Shown here in pieces: positions 15,131 to 25,014 of a DNA stretch of 39,763 bases (position 1 is its first letter; each line of letters starts with the position of its first letter). Below the pieces are notes generated by a model. The model did no database searches and was not told the DNA's origin. It saw nothing but the letters and a program-made list of their open reading frames with translations. The position numbers and the translations under genes were made by a program. The stretch comes from Betaproteobacteria bacterium (GTDB lineage: Bacteria > Pseudomonadota > Gammaproteobacteria > Burkholderiales > SG8-39), in contig SHXF01000042.1 of assembly GCA_009693435.1 (NCBI GenBank), positions 1 to 39,763 on the forward strand. Reading direction: 5' to 3'.

Positions 15131-15290
15131 AGACGCTGCGGCGAAGCCGGACACGCTGCCGCGAAGCCGGACACGCTGCGGCGAAGCCGGACACGCTGCG
15201 GCGAAGCCGGACACGCTGCGGCGAAGCCGGACACGCTGCCGCGAAGCCGGACACGCTGCCGCGAAGCCGGACACGCTGCCGCGAAGCCGG
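15131..15290. repeat. Eight exact 20-bp tandem units
   Basis: Eight head-to-tail units of ACACGCTGCSGCGAAGCCGG fill 15131-15290; the first has AGACG at its start. Apart from that, the only difference is unit position 10, which reads G, C, G, G, G, C, C, C across the eight copies. The array lies in the 340-bp spacer 15105-15444 between the small membrane protein gene and pyrE. Twenty is not a multiple of three, and the open frames across it are not credible genes. The rest of the spacer shows no clear gene. Confidence 0.95.
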
Positions 15291-15444
15291 ACAATCGCTC
15301 GCTATTATTCCTGCAGGCAGACGAAGTCTGCCTGGGTTCGCGTCGGCCATTCCCCGAATCCCTTGTTGAACGCGGAGCGAATGCCGTTGAGGTTGAGCGT
15401 GATTATGCGTAACATTTCCGCAACTCTTCAGGGGCACGCCACGG

Positions 15445-16104
15445 ATGCCGGATTTTCACAAGGAATTCATTTCATTCTGCATCGAGCAGGGTGTGCTCAC
15501 ATTCGGCAGTTTCGTGACCAAGTCAGGCCGCGAAACGCCCTATTTTTTCAATGCCGGCCTGTTCAACACCGGCGCTGCACTCGACCGGTTGACCCAATTC
15601 TACGCGAAGGCCATCCTCGATTCAGGCGTGTCGTTCGACATGTTGTTCGGTCCAGCCTATAAAGGGATAGCGCTGGTTGCAGGCGTGTCGATTGCGCTTG
15701 CCCGTGGCGTGGATGGAAAGCCCGGGCGCAGCGTGCCCTACGCGTTCAACCGCAAGGAAGCCAAAGATCACGGCGAAGGTGGCAGCACCATAGGGGCGGC
15801 GATCGCCGGGCGAGTGCTGATCATCGACGACGTGATTACGGCCGGCACTGCGGTACGGGAGTCGGTAGCAGTGATCCAGCGGGCCGGCGCCAGTGTGGCC
15901 GGCGTCGTGATCTCTATGGATCGCATGGAGCGCGGGCAAAGCGACTTGTCGGCGGTTCAGGAAGTGGAGCGCTCGCTGGCCGTGCCGGTGGTCGCGATTG
16001 CCAGCCTTGACGATCTGATGGCGTTTTTACAGGATTCGCCGGAATTCCGGCAGAATATGGCTGCGATACGCATTTACAGGCAACATTTTGGAGTCCTCAC
16101 ATGA
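15445..16104 (+). CDS. pyrE: Orotate phosphoribosyltransferase
   Basis: PyrE transfers orotate to PRPP to give OMP in pyrimidine synthesis, as a cytoplasmic dimer. The 219-residue length is typical. The N-terminal LTFGSFVTKSGRETPYFFNAG, the loop around FNRKEAKDHGEGG (residues 101-113) and the PRPP-binding VLIIDDVITAGTA (about 124-136) are all present. No lesions were seen. The downstream DUF4124 gene overlaps by four bases (ATGA), so both are probably in one transcript. Confidence 0.95.
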   Translation: MPDFHKEFISFCIEQGVLTFGSFVTKSGRETPYFFNAGLFNTGAALDRLTQFYAKAILDSGVSFDMLFGPAYKGIALVAGVSIALARGVDGKPGRSVPYAFNRKEAKDHGEGGSTIGAAIAGRVLIIDDVITAGTAVRESVAVIQRAGASVAGVVISMDRMERGQSDLSAVQEVERSLAVPVVAIASLDDLMAFLQDSPEFRQNMAAIRIYRQHFGVLT

Positions 16105-16751
16105 TTGACCGGGTGTTTAAAGCAGGGTTGCTGGCTGGCGTTGCGCTGACGGCAGGGTCCGCTCTCGCCCAGACCATGATCAAGTGCGTCGACGAGAAGG
16201 GCAAGGTCTACTACGGCCAGACCATGCCTAAGGAATGCCTGGGCAAAGCCACGCAGGAAATGAACAAGGCCGGGACGGTGGTGAAGCGCAACGAAACGCT
16301 GACTGCGGAGCAACTGGCGGCAATCGAAGAGCAGAAGAAGAAAAAGGCCGACGAAGAAAATGCCGCCCGCGAAGAGCGCCGCAAGAACCAGGCGCTGCTC
16401 AACACCTATTCCAGCGAAAAAGACATCGAAGAGGCCCGCGGTCGCGCGCTAAAGGATAACGATTTGTCGATGCAGGAAATCCAGAAGCGCATTGTCGCCG
16501 GACAGAAACGGCAGAAGGAACTGGCGAACGAGAAGGAGTTCTACGCAAAGACGACCCTGCCGCCGAAACTGGTCCAGGACCTGAAGTCCAACGAAATGGA
16601 GATGGGTTCGCAGCAGGAGCTGCTCGAAGCGAAGAAGAAGCAGATTGGACTGATCAACACCAAATACGATGAAGACAAACGGCGTTATATCGAATTGACC
16701 AAGGGAAAGCCGTCGACCCCGGCTGCGCCACAGGCAGCTACCCGCAAATGA
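16101..16751 (+). CDS. DUF4124 domain-containing exported protein
   Basis: This 216-residue protein has a signal peptide (residues 1-23, ending GSALAQ) followed by a DUF4124 core (IKCVDEKGKVYYGQTMPKEC) with two cysteines that could form a disulphide. The remainder is a very charged, helical region rich in Lys and Glu, probably a coiled coil (EEQKKKKADEENAAREERRK). It would be periplasmic. DUF4124 proteins are widespread in betaproteobacteria and have no settled function. The ATG overlaps the pyrE stop. Confidence 0.82.
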   Translation: MIDRVFKAGLLAGVALTAGSALAQTMIKCVDEKGKVYYGQTMPKECLGKATQEMNKAGTVVKRNETLTAEQLAAIEEQKKKKADEENAAREERRKNQALLNTYSSEKDIEEARGRALKDNDLSMQEIQKRIVAGQKRQKELANEKEFYAKTTLPPKLVQDLKSNEMEMGSQQELLEAKKKQIGLINTKYDEDKRRYIELTKGKPSTPAAPQAATRK

Positions 16752-16769
16752 AACGGCCCGCTGCGGAAC

Positions 16770-18236
16770 TCAGGCAGTGAGCTTGTTGCGCAGGATTTCG
16801 TTCAGCTGCGCCGGATTGCCTTTGCCCTTGGTGGCTTTCATGGCCTGGCCAACCAGGTAATTGAACGCCTTTTCCTTTCCTGCCCGGTATTGCGCGACCT
16901 GCGCCTGATTCGCGGCGAGAACCGCGTCGACGATTCCCTCCAGCTCTCCCGTGTCGGAAATCTGTTTCAATCCGCGACTTGCAATGATGGCATCTGCCGC
17001 GTCATCGGCGCCGGCTTTGGAATCGCACAATTCGGCGAACACTTCCCGCGCCATTTTTCCGGAGAGAGTGCCATCGCTGACCCGTCGCAGCAGACCGGCC
17101 AGCGCTCCGCTTGACACCGGCGATTCGGAAATCGGCAGTCCGCTTTCGTTCAGTACGCCGGCCAGTTCGACGCTGACCCAATTGGCGCACAGTTTTGCCA
17201 GCGCCTGCGAATCCGCCGATGCATCCTGCCCCAGCCCGCGCAAGACATCTTCGAAATACGTCGCCGTCTCGCGCGACTGGGTCAGTGTCGCAGCGTCATA
17301 GGCAGACAAGCCGAACTCGCCGACATAGCGATCGCGCTTTGCCCCGGGCAATTCCGGCAGCATGTTGCGGACCCGCTCCAGCCAAGCCTGCGAAATCACG
17401 ACAGGCATCAGGTCCGGATCGGGGAAATAGCGGTAATCGTGCGCTTCTTCCTTGGAGCGCATGGAGCGCGTCTCGTCCCGTTCCGGATCGTACAGCCGCG
17501 TCTGCTGAACGATCCGGCCGCCGTCTTCGAGGATTTCGATCTGTCGCCTGGTTTCGAATTCGATTGCCCGCTCCAGGAAACGGAACGAGTTGAGATTCTT
17601 GATTTCGCAGCGCGTGCCCAGCGGTTCGCCGGGCCGCCGCACCGATACATTGGCGTCGCAGCGGAATGAGCCCTCCTGCATGTTGCCGTCGCAGATGTCG
17701 ATCCAGCGCACCAGTCCGTGCAGGGCGCGCGCATAGGCGACAGCTTCGGCAGCCGAGCGCATTTCAGGCTCGGTCACGATCTCCAGCAACGGTGTGCCGG
17801 CGCGGTTGAGGTCAATGCCGGTCAGGTCGTGATGGGCCTCGTGCAGTGACTTGCCGGCATCCTCCTCCAGATGGGCACGCGTCAGCCGGACGGTCTTCTG
17901 TTCATTTCCCGTCACGATGTCGATCGTGCCACCCTGAACGATGGGGAGTTCGTACTGGCTGATCTGGTACCCCTTCGGCAGGTCGGGATAAAAGTAGTTC
18001 TTTCTGGCGAAAACAGAGTGCATGTTGATGGTCGCACCGACCGCGAGTCCGAACCGGATTGCGCGATCCACCGCGCCTCTGTTCGCGACTGGCAACACCC
18101 CCGGCAATGCGATGTCGACGGCATTGGCCTGTGCGTTCGGCGGGGCGCCGAATTCGGTGGGTGAGCCGGAAAACATCTTCGACGCGGTCGAGAGCTGTGC
18201 GTGGGTTTCCAGGCCGATGACGACCTCCCAGCTCAT
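16770..18236 (-). CDS. gatB: Aspartyl/glutamyl-tRNA amidotransferase subunit B
   Basis: GatB, with GatA and GatC, converts Glu-tRNA(Gln) and Asp-tRNA(Asn) to the amidated forms; GatB binds the tRNA and carries out the kinase and transamidation step. The 488-residue protein begins [11 protein letters not shown], contains [16 protein letters not shown] and ends in the GatB/YqeY helical domain ([11 protein letters not shown], then [17 protein letters not shown]). ATG 18236 gives the normal family start. Its ATGA overlaps a 14-codon mini-frame that begins at the gatA stop. The gene ends 18 bp from the convergent DUF4124 gene. Confidence 0.95.
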   Translation of the reverse strand: MSWEVVIGLETHAQLSTASKMFSGSPTEFGAPPNAQANAVDIALPGVLPVANRGAVDRAIRFGLAVGATINMHSVFARKNYFYPDLPKGYQISQYELPIVQGGTIDIVTGNEQKTVRLTRAHLEEDAGKSLHEAHHDLTGIDLNRAGTPLLEIVTEPEMRSAAEAVAYARALHGLVRWIDICDGNMQEGSFRCDANVSVRRPGEPLGTRCEIKNLNSFRFLERAIEFETRRQIEILEDGGRIVQQTRLYDPERDETRSMRSKEEAHDYRYFPDPDLMPVVISQAWLERVRNMLPELPGAKRDRYVGEFGLSAYDAATLTQSRETATYFEDVLRGLGQDASADSQALAKLCANWVSVELAGVLNESGLPISESPVSSGALAGLLRRVSDGTLSGKMAREVFAELCDSKAGADDAADAIIASRGLKQISDTGELEGIVDAVLAANQAQVAQYRAGKEKAFNYLVGQAMKATKGKGNPAQLNEILRNKLTA

Positions 18237-18277
18237 GGTTGTCGCCTGCTTTGCACGGTTATTCCTGCCAAGCTCAT
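18233..18277 (-). other. 14-codon mini-frame linking gatA and gatB
   Basis: ATG 18277 overlaps the gatA TGA, and its own TGA (18235-18233) overlaps the gatB ATG. The start context ACCATGAGCT is nearly the same at 18277 and at the gatB start 18236, 41 bp apart, suggesting a duplication of an ancestral gatA-gatB overlap. It may serve only to keep ribosomes moving from gatA to gatB. Confidence 0.35.
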
Positions 18278-19773
18278 GGTTTGTCCCCTGGGGCGCGCGT
18301 GTGCCAGTCCGTGACGCGCTGAAAATGATGCGCTGCGCGCAGCATGCTCGCTTCGGCAAAATAATCGCCAACAATGTGCAGCCCGACGGGCAAGCCCCCT
18401 TCGCCGAATCCGCAGGGCACCGACATGCCAGGCAACCCCGCGAGATTGGCAGTTACCGTGTAGATGTCATTCAGGTACATCTGCACCGGATCAGCCGTCT
18501 TCGCGCCGATGCGGAACGCCACCGTGGGCGATGTCGGGCCGAGGATAAGGTCGCATTGGTCGAACGCAGCGGAAAAATCCCGGGCGATCAGCCTGCGCAA
18601 CCGTTGTGCCTTCAGGTAATAGGCGTCGTAGTAACCGTGAGAGAGCACGTAGGTGCCGATCAGGATGCGCCGTTTGACCTCCGCACCGAAGCCCTCGGCG
18701 CGCGTTTTCTGATACATGTCCTGCAGATCGCGGTACTCGGACGTCCGATAGCCGTATCGCACACCGTCAAAACGGGAAAGGTTCGATGAGGCCTCCGCCG
18801 TTGCGATGACGTAGTAAGCGGGGACGGACAGTGCGCTGTTGGGCAGGCTGATCGAAACGCGCGTCGCGCCGAGCTTCTCGAAACAGGTAATCGCCGCCTC
18901 CACCGCAACGGCTACACCGGGAGAAAGTCCCGCGCCAAAATGATCTTCGGCGATCCCGATGCGCAGCCCCCGGAGTGGTTTTTCTGCCGCGCCCGATGCC
19001 GTGTCCGAATCGTCCCAGGGATGATCGAGGTTGCACGCATAGTCCTGAGGCTCGCGCTCCAGGCTTGTTGAATCGCGCGCGTCAGCGCCTGCCATGACGG
19101 TCAGCAGCAGCGCAAGATCCGCCACGCTCTTCGCCATGGGGCCCCCCTGATCAAGACTGGAGGCATAGGCCACCATCCCATAGCGCGACACCAGGCCATA
19201 GGTCGGTTTCAGCCCCGATACGCCGGACAGCGAAGCCGGTTGCCGGATCGAGCCACCGGTATCGGTCGCCGTCGCCGCGGGGGCCATGCGGGCCGCGACT
19301 GCCGCCGCTGATCCGCCCGATGATCCGCCTGGAACGCATGTTTCGTCCCAGGGATTCTTCACCGGCCCGTAGAACGACGCCTCGCTCGATGAACCCATGG
19401 CGAACTCGTCCATGTTGGTCTTGCCGAGGATCACAGCACCCGCGGAATTAAACCGCTCGATCACGTGGGCATCGTAGGGGCCGATGAAATTGGACAGCAT
19501 CTTCGAGCCGCAGGTGGTGAGCCAGCCTTTGGTGACGAATATGTCCTTGTGCGCGATCGGAATGCCGGTCAGCGGTCCGCCCTCACCGCGAGAGAGGCGC
19601 GCGTCGGCGGCGCGCGCCTGTTCCATCGATTTCGCGGGGTCAACGGTGATGAACGCATTCAGCGAACCATTGAGTCCGGCGATACGCGAGAGAAACAGTT
19701 GCGTCAGCTCCGCGCTCGAAATCTTCTTGGACAGCAACGCGGCGGAGAGTTCCGACAAGGAGGCATTGATCAT
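18274..19773 (-). CDS. gatA: Aspartyl/glutamyl-tRNA amidotransferase subunit A
   Basis: GatA is the glutaminase subunit that supplies ammonia to GatB. The 499-residue protein has the amidase signature with the Lys76 of IAHKDIF, the cis-Ser of [10 protein letters not shown] (Ser152) and the nucleophile of [11 protein letters not shown] (Ser175). The GatA-specific [17 protein letters not shown] segment (residues 134-150) separates it from the amidase at 1047-2330. An AAGGAGG site precedes ATG 19773. gatC lies 82 bp upstream. Confidence 0.95.
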   Translation of the reverse strand: MINASLSELSAALLSKKISSAELTQLFLSRIAGLNGSLNAFITVDPAKSMEQARAADARLSRGEGGPLTGIPIAHKDIFVTKGWLTTCGSKMLSNFIGPYDAHVIERFNSAGAVILGKTNMDEFAMGSSSEASFYGPVKNPWDETCVPGGSSGGSAAAVAARMAPAATATDTGGSIRQPASLSGVSGLKPTYGLVSRYGMVAYASSLDQGGPMAKSVADLALLLTVMAGADARDSTSLEREPQDYACNLDHPWDDSDTASGAAEKPLRGLRIGIAEDHFGAGLSPGVAVAVEAAITCFEKLGATRVSISLPNSALSVPAYYVIATAEASSNLSRFDGVRYGYRTSEYRDLQDMYQKTRAEGFGAEVKRRILIGTYVLSHGYYDAYYLKAQRLRRLIARDFSAAFDQCDLILGPTSPTVAFRIGAKTADPVQMYLNDIYTVTANLAGLPGMSVPCGFGEGGLPVGLHIVGDYFAEASMLRAAHHFQRVTDWHTRAPGDKP

Positions 19774-19855
19774 CGGCAGGACGCAGGACTATGGGAACGT
19801 AAGCGCGCAGCGCGGGATCGGGAGCGCGATTGCGGGCACTCGCCCGGCTCGAACC

Positions 19856-20143
19856 TTACTCGATCACTCTGGGGACCAGATACAGGCCGCCCTCGACCTG
19901 GGGCGCAATGGACTGGAAAAGCGCATGCTGGTCGCTTTCCGTGACGCGGTCCTCGCGCAGCCGAAGCATCAGGTCCTGCGCATGCGCCATGGGCTCGACG
20001 CCGGCCGTATCGACTGCGCTCATCTGGCCGACCAGTCCCAGAATATCGTTTAGCTGGAGCCGCATTCCGGTTGCTTCCACGTCGCTTATTTCGATACGTG
20101 CCAAGTGGGCAATTCGCTTGACTTCCTCTAGGGTCAAAGACAC
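19856..20143 (-). CDS. gatC: Aspartyl/glutamyl-tRNA amidotransferase subunit C
   Basis: GatC is a small helical belt that stabilises the GatA-GatB complex. The protein starts [18 protein letters not shown] and ends [11 protein letters not shown], both family hallmarks. I placed the start at GTG 20143 because AAGGA (20155-20151) precedes it by seven bases and the resulting 95 residues are the normal length; a TTG 15 bases upstream would sit on the ribosome site itself. It is the first gene of the minus-strand gatCAB unit and is divergent from mreB. Confidence 0.92.
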   Translation of the reverse strand: MSLTLEEVKRIAHLARIEISDVEATGMRLQLNDILGLVGQMSAVDTAGVEPMAHAQDLMLRLREDRVTESDQHALFQSIAPQVEGGLYLVPRVIE

Positions 20144-20178
20144 GAAAAAATCCTTCAAAACCGAGGGTTAATTAAGTT

Positions 20179-20184
20179 ATTATA
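20179..20184 (-). promoter_or_regulatory. Candidate -10 element for gatCAB
   Basis: Read on the minus strand this is a perfect TATAAT within GTTATAAT, 35 bp upstream of the gatC start. A good -35 was not found at the expected distance. The same GTTATAAT octamer precedes dacC. Confidence 0.45.
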
Positions 20185-20225
20185 ACGCATCGCTTCAATT
20201 GGTCTGGCGATCGGAACGGCCTTCG

Positions 20226-20237
20226 GGGATGCATCCC
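20226..20237. promoter_or_regulatory. 12-bp perfect palindrome between gatC and mreB
   Basis: GGGATGCATCCC is a perfect 12-bp inverted repeat in the divergent spacer, about 66 bp upstream of mreB. A looser hairpin, CCAAGGCC with GGCTTGG, follows at about 20251-20267. Either could be an operator or part of the mreB leader. Confidence 0.4.
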
Positions 20238-20282
20238 AAACACAGCGATTCCAAGGCCGGGCTTGGCTCTCGCGACGACTAG

Positions 20283-21347
<1,065 letters not shown>

Positions 21348-21367
21348 CGTGCGAGCGTACCGGTTGG

Positions 21368-21390
21368 TGAAGGATCGCAACGGTCCTTCA
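21368..21390 (+). promoter_or_regulatory. Hairpin between mreB and mreC
   Basis: TGAAGGA, a nine-base loop and TCCTTCA form a perfect 7-bp stem 20 bp after the mreB stop. There is no T-run after it, so it is more likely a partial attenuator or an mRNA-stabilising or processing hairpin that favours mreB over mreC than a full terminator. Confidence 0.45.
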
Positions 21391-21445
21391 TCTTCGGCTG
21401 CGTGGCTTTTGATCGCGCCGGTCCCTCCCACTGTCTAGCCGATCA

Positions 21446-22360
21446 ATGGACTTCCAGCCGCCACCCTTTTTCAACCGTGGTCCCGCCCCGCTGGTTCGCC
21501 TCACGTTTTTTTCCCTGCTTGCCGTTTTTTTCATGATTCTTGACGCTCGCTTCGGCTACGCCGAATCGTTCCGCCAGATCGTGGCAGTCGTCGCCTACCC
21601 GCTGCAGCGCGCCGCGCTGGCGCCCGCGGCCATGTTGTCCGCCGCCGCCGAGTACTTCAGCAGCCAGAGCTCACTGCGCCGCGAGAACTCTGATCTGCGT
21701 GCAAAGCAGTTGCAAGCCGCAAAAGACCTGTTGACACTTGACGCGCTTTCGGCCGAAAACGCGCAATTGCGGCGTGCGCTGGACGCGCGCGAGCGATTGC
21801 CGCGCAGGGCGCTGTTCGCGGAAATTCTCTACGCGGGAAGGGATCCGTTTTCGCGCAAGGTGATGCTTGATCGCGGCGACCAGCACGGAATCGCAATGGG
21901 GCAGGCGGTCGTCGATGATATCGGCGTCATCGGCCAGGTCACGCGCGTGCATCCGCTGCTGGCCGAAGTCACGCTGATCACCGACAAGGACCACGCGATA
22001 CCGGTCCAGGTAGTGCGAAACGGACTGCGGGCCATTGCCTACGGTTCCGGCGACGGTGCAACGCTGGATCTGCGCTTTCTTGCGGCAAACGTCGACGTCC
22101 AAAGCGGTGATGATCTGGTCACTTCCGGAATCGACGGGACTTATCCTCCGGGCCTGCCGGTGGCTAAAGTTTCGCGCGTGGAACGCGATGCCGCCTACGC
22201 CTTTGCCAAGATTTCATGCATGCCGGCTGCGGGCGCTGATCGCGGCCGGCAGGTACTGGTCCTCTTCCAGGAAACGCGCGACCCGCGGCCGCCTGCCGAC
22301 GTGGAAGCCGCGGCCCGCCCCAAGGCAGCAAAGACCAAGCGCGTCAGGAAGCGCGAATGA
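21446..22360 (+). CDS. mreC: Rod shape-determining protein MreC
   Basis: MreC is a bitopic inner-membrane protein whose periplasmic part forms filaments and activates PBP2/RodA. The 304-residue product has a basic N-terminal cytoplasmic stretch, one membrane segment (about 15-33), a coiled coil (about 65-110) and the twin beta-barrel core with GDQHGIAMGQAVVDD and VITDKDHAIPV. It ends in a basic tail (RPKAAKTKRVRKRE). All family features are present. It is followed by mreD after 11 bp. Confidence 0.93.
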   Translation: MDFQPPPFFNRGPAPLVRLTFFSLLAVFFMILDARFGYAESFRQIVAVVAYPLQRAALAPAAMLSAAAEYFSSQSSLRRENSDLRAKQLQAAKDLLTLDALSAENAQLRRALDARERLPRRALFAEILYAGRDPFSRKVMLDRGDQHGIAMGQAVVDDIGVIGQVTRVHPLLAEVTLITDKDHAIPVQVVRNGLRAIAYGSGDGATLDLRFLAANVDVQSGDDLVTSGIDGTYPPGLPVAKVSRVERDAAYAFAKISCMPAAGADRGRQVLVLFQETRDPRPPADVEAAARPKAAKTKRVRKRE

Positions 22361-22371
22361 GAAGCTGACCG

Positions 22372-22893
22372 ATGTCATACGTACCGCAACCGCAGCGCAT
22401 CCTGCTTCAGGTGAAGGTCGGCTTCATTGTGTTTACCCTGGCCGCGGCACTGCTCATCAACCTCCTGCCCTGGCGTGACATTTCCGGTCTGCCGGATATG
22501 CTCGCGCTGGTGCTTGCGTTCTGGTGCATCCACCAACCGCGCAGGGTCGGCATCGGCATCGCATGGCTGCTTGGCATCCTGACTGACGTGAGCAATGGCG
22601 CCCTGCTCGGACAGCACGCGTTCGCCTATTCGATGCTGGCTTTTGCCGCACTGGCCCTGCATCGGCGGATTCTCTGGTTTTCTCTATCGCTGCAGGCAAT
22701 GCATGTGCTGGTGCTCCTGCTGGGTTGCCAGTTGCTCATGCTGTGCGTAAGGCTCGTCGCCGGCAACCCGTTTCCCGGGTTCGCGTATTTCTTTGGCCCG
22801 GTGGTCGCCGCGGCGCTCTGGCCGCTGTCCAACCTCATCCTGCTCGCCCCGCAGCGCAAACCGGAATCTGTTGATGAGAACCGGCCGATTTAA
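22372..22893 (+). CDS. mreD: Rod shape-determining protein MreD
   Basis: MreD is the small multi-pass partner of MreC in the elongasome. The 173-residue protein has about five to six hydrophobic segments and the family's DISGLPDMLALVLAFWCIHQPRRVGI-like region, followed by LLGILTDVSNGALLGQHAFAY. The ribosome site is weak, consistent with coupling to mreC just upstream. A 213-bp spacer with a purine-rich start but no recognised gene separates it from mrdA. Confidence 0.9.
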   Translation: MSYVPQPQRILLQVKVGFIVFTLAAALLINLLPWRDISGLPDMLALVLAFWCIHQPRRVGIGIAWLLGILTDVSNGALLGQHAFAYSMLAFAALALHRRILWFSLSLQAMHVLVLLLGCQLLMLCVRLVAGNPFPGFAYFFGPVVAAALWPLSNLILLAPQRKPESVDENRPI

Positions 22894-23106
22894 ATTTCCT
22901 TTCGAAAAGTCGGGAAAGAATGGGAAAGAAAGGATCCGGTGCCTTTCCGGAATTCCCTCCTGCTCATCTCACTGTACGATTGCAAAACCACCGATCCCGC
23001 AGGGGGTTCCGCGAATGCGTTCCGCAATTCTGCCGTTCGCCGGCGAAAAGGCCCCGGGAATTGGATTACTCTTCTGCCTTGAGCGTGCCGCGGAACGGTC
23101 CTGACC

Positions 23107-25014
23107 ATGCGCATTACGGAACTGAAAAACACCCAGCAGGAGTTGTACTACTTCCAGGTCCGCATCGGGATAGCAGGTGCCGTCGTTTTATGCGCTTTTC
23201 TGGCGCTGTTCGCCCGGTTCTTCTACCTCCAGGTAGTGCAGCATGAGTACCTGCATACGAAGGGCGAGGACAACCGCATCTCGATCGTACCGATCACGCC
23301 CAACCGGGGCAACATACTTGACCGCAACGGCGTGGTCCTGGCGCGCAATTATTCGGCGTATACGCTGGAGATCAATCCCGGGAAGGTAGCCGACCTGGAG
23401 GCGACCATCAACGAACTGGCCCAGATCATCGATGTCCAGCAGAAGGACCGCAAACGCTTCAAGCGGTTGATGGAGGAGTCCAAGGCGGCGGACAGCCTCC
23501 CCATCCGCACCCGTCTGTCGGATGAGGAGGTCGCGCGTTTTGCCGCAAACCGCTATCGTTTTCAGGGCGTGGACATCAAGGCGCGGCTGTTTCGCCAGTA
23601 TCCGTACGGCGAGGTGGCTTCGCACCTGCTTGGCTACATCGGCCGCGTCAATGATCGGGACCTCGAGCGGATTGAACGCGACGGGTTGACGACCAACTAC
23701 AAGGGCACCGATCACATCGGCAAGACGGGTCTGGAGCAAAGTTATGAAGCGGAACTGCATGGCACTACCGGCTATGAACAGGTGGAGGTGGATGCAGCCG
23801 GACGTGGCGTCAGAACGCTGTCGCGCACCGCGCCGACTTCGGGCAACAATCTTCTGCTGACCGTTGATATCAAACTCCAGGAATTGGCCGAGCAGGCGTT
23901 TGGCGATCGGCGCGGCGCGCTGGTTGCAATTGAACCCGGTACGGGCGGCATATTGGCTTTCGTTTCCAAGCCGGGCTACGACCCGAATCTGTTCGTCGAC
24001 GGTATCGATCCGCAAAGCTGGGAAGCGCTCAACACGTCGCCCGACCGGCCGCTCATCAACCGTGCGCTCAGCGGGGTTTATCCGCCCGGTTCCACGTTCA
24101 AACCGTACATGGCGCTGGCTGCGCTGGAACTCGCCAAGCGCACCCCGTCGCAGGCCATCTCCGACCCGGGGTACTACATGTTCGGCGGCCATCGCTTTCG
24201 CGACGACAAGGTCGGCGGCCACGGCATGGTGGACATGTACAAATCGATAGTCGTGTCCTGTGACACGTACTACTACACGCTCGCCAACGACCTTGGCATC
24301 GACAATATTTCGAACTTCATGGGACAACTCGGTTTTGGCCGGCGCACCGGTATCGATCTCGAGGGCGAATCCGAAGGGGTGCTGCCCTCGCAGGCCTGGA
24401 AAAAAAAGCGGTTTCGCCGGCCGGAACAGCAAAAATGGTATGCCGGTGAAACGATCAGCATTGGCATCGGCCAGGGTTACAATTCCTACACGCCGCTGCA
24501 GATGGCGCAGGTAATGGCCACCCTGGCGAACAATGGCATGGTTTACCGGCCGCGCCTGGTCAATTACATCGAAAGCAACAAGACCGCCGAGCGCAGGTAC
24601 ATCGAGCCGCAGCCTCAGCGGACCCTGCCTCTGAAGTCGCAGCACGTGGAAGTCATTCGGCAGGCCCTGATAGGCGTCAACAAGGAAGGTACGGGCGCGC
24701 GGGCATTCGCCGGCGCCGGTTATACCAGCGCGGGAAAGACCGGCACGGCGCAAGTGGTCGCGATGAAGCAGAACGAGAAATACGTGGAATCCAAGACAAT
24801 AGAGCGCCTTCGCGACCATGCGCTTTTCATTGCCTTCGCGCCTGCGGACAACCCCCGCATCGCCCTCGCTGTCATTGTGGAGAACGCCGGTTTCGGCGCG
24901 AGGGCCGCGGCGCCGATCGCGCGCCAGGTGATCGACTATTTCCTGCTGGGCAAGCGTCCCCCGGCGATCGAAAAGCCCGCTGTGCAGACCGACGACGGAG
25001 AAGATGTTGATTGA
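23107..25014 (+). CDS. mrdA: Penicillin-binding protein 2 (peptidoglycan transpeptidase)
   Basis: PBP2 cross-links new peptidoglycan during lateral-wall growth. The 635-residue protein has a cytoplasmic tail, one membrane anchor (about 20-42), the pedestal domain (RGNILDRNGVVLARN) and the transpeptidase domain with STFK (catalytic Ser329), SCD (384-386) and KTGT (544-547). All three active-site motifs are intact. The RodA gene starts inside its last codons (11-bp overlap), so the two are made as a pair. Confidence 0.96.
   Translation: MRITELKNTQQELYYFQVRIGIAGAVVLCAFLALFARFFYLQVVQHEYLHTKGEDNRISIVPITPNRGNILDRNGVVLARNYSAYTLEINPGKVADLEATINELAQIIDVQQKDRKRFKRLMEESKAADSLPIRTRLSDEEVARFAANRYRFQGVDIKARLFRQYPYGEVASHLLGYIGRVNDRDLERIERDGLTTNYKGTDHIGKTGLEQSYEAELHGTTGYEQVEVDAAGRGVRTLSRTAPTSGNNLLLTVDIKLQELAEQAFGDRRGALVAIEPGTGGILAFVSKPGYDPNLFVDGIDPQSWEALNTSPDRPLINRALSGVYPPGSTFKPYMALAALELAKRTPSQAISDPGYYMFGGHRFRDDKVGGHGMVDMYKSIVVSCDTYYYTLANDLGIDNISNFMGQLGFGRRTGIDLEGESEGVLPSQAWKKKRFRRPEQQKWYAGETISIGIGQGYNSYTPLQMAQVMATLANNGMVYRPRLVNYIESNKTAERRYIEPQPQRTLPLKSQHVEVIRQALIGVNKEGTGARAFAGAGYTSAGKTGTAQVVAMKQNEKYVESKTIERLRDHALFIAFAPADNPRIALAVIVENAGFGARAAAPIARQVIDYFLLGKRPPAIEKPAVQTDDGEDVD

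Noticed and set aside
15131..15290. Possible CRISPR array
   Set aside because: The units are contiguous with no spacers, so this is a plain tandem repeat; no cas genes are present.
15128..15412. Repeat-filled open frames on both strands across the 20-bp array
   Set aside because: A 20-bp unit cycles through all frames, so stop-free frames arise automatically and give low-complexity peptides without a ribosome site.
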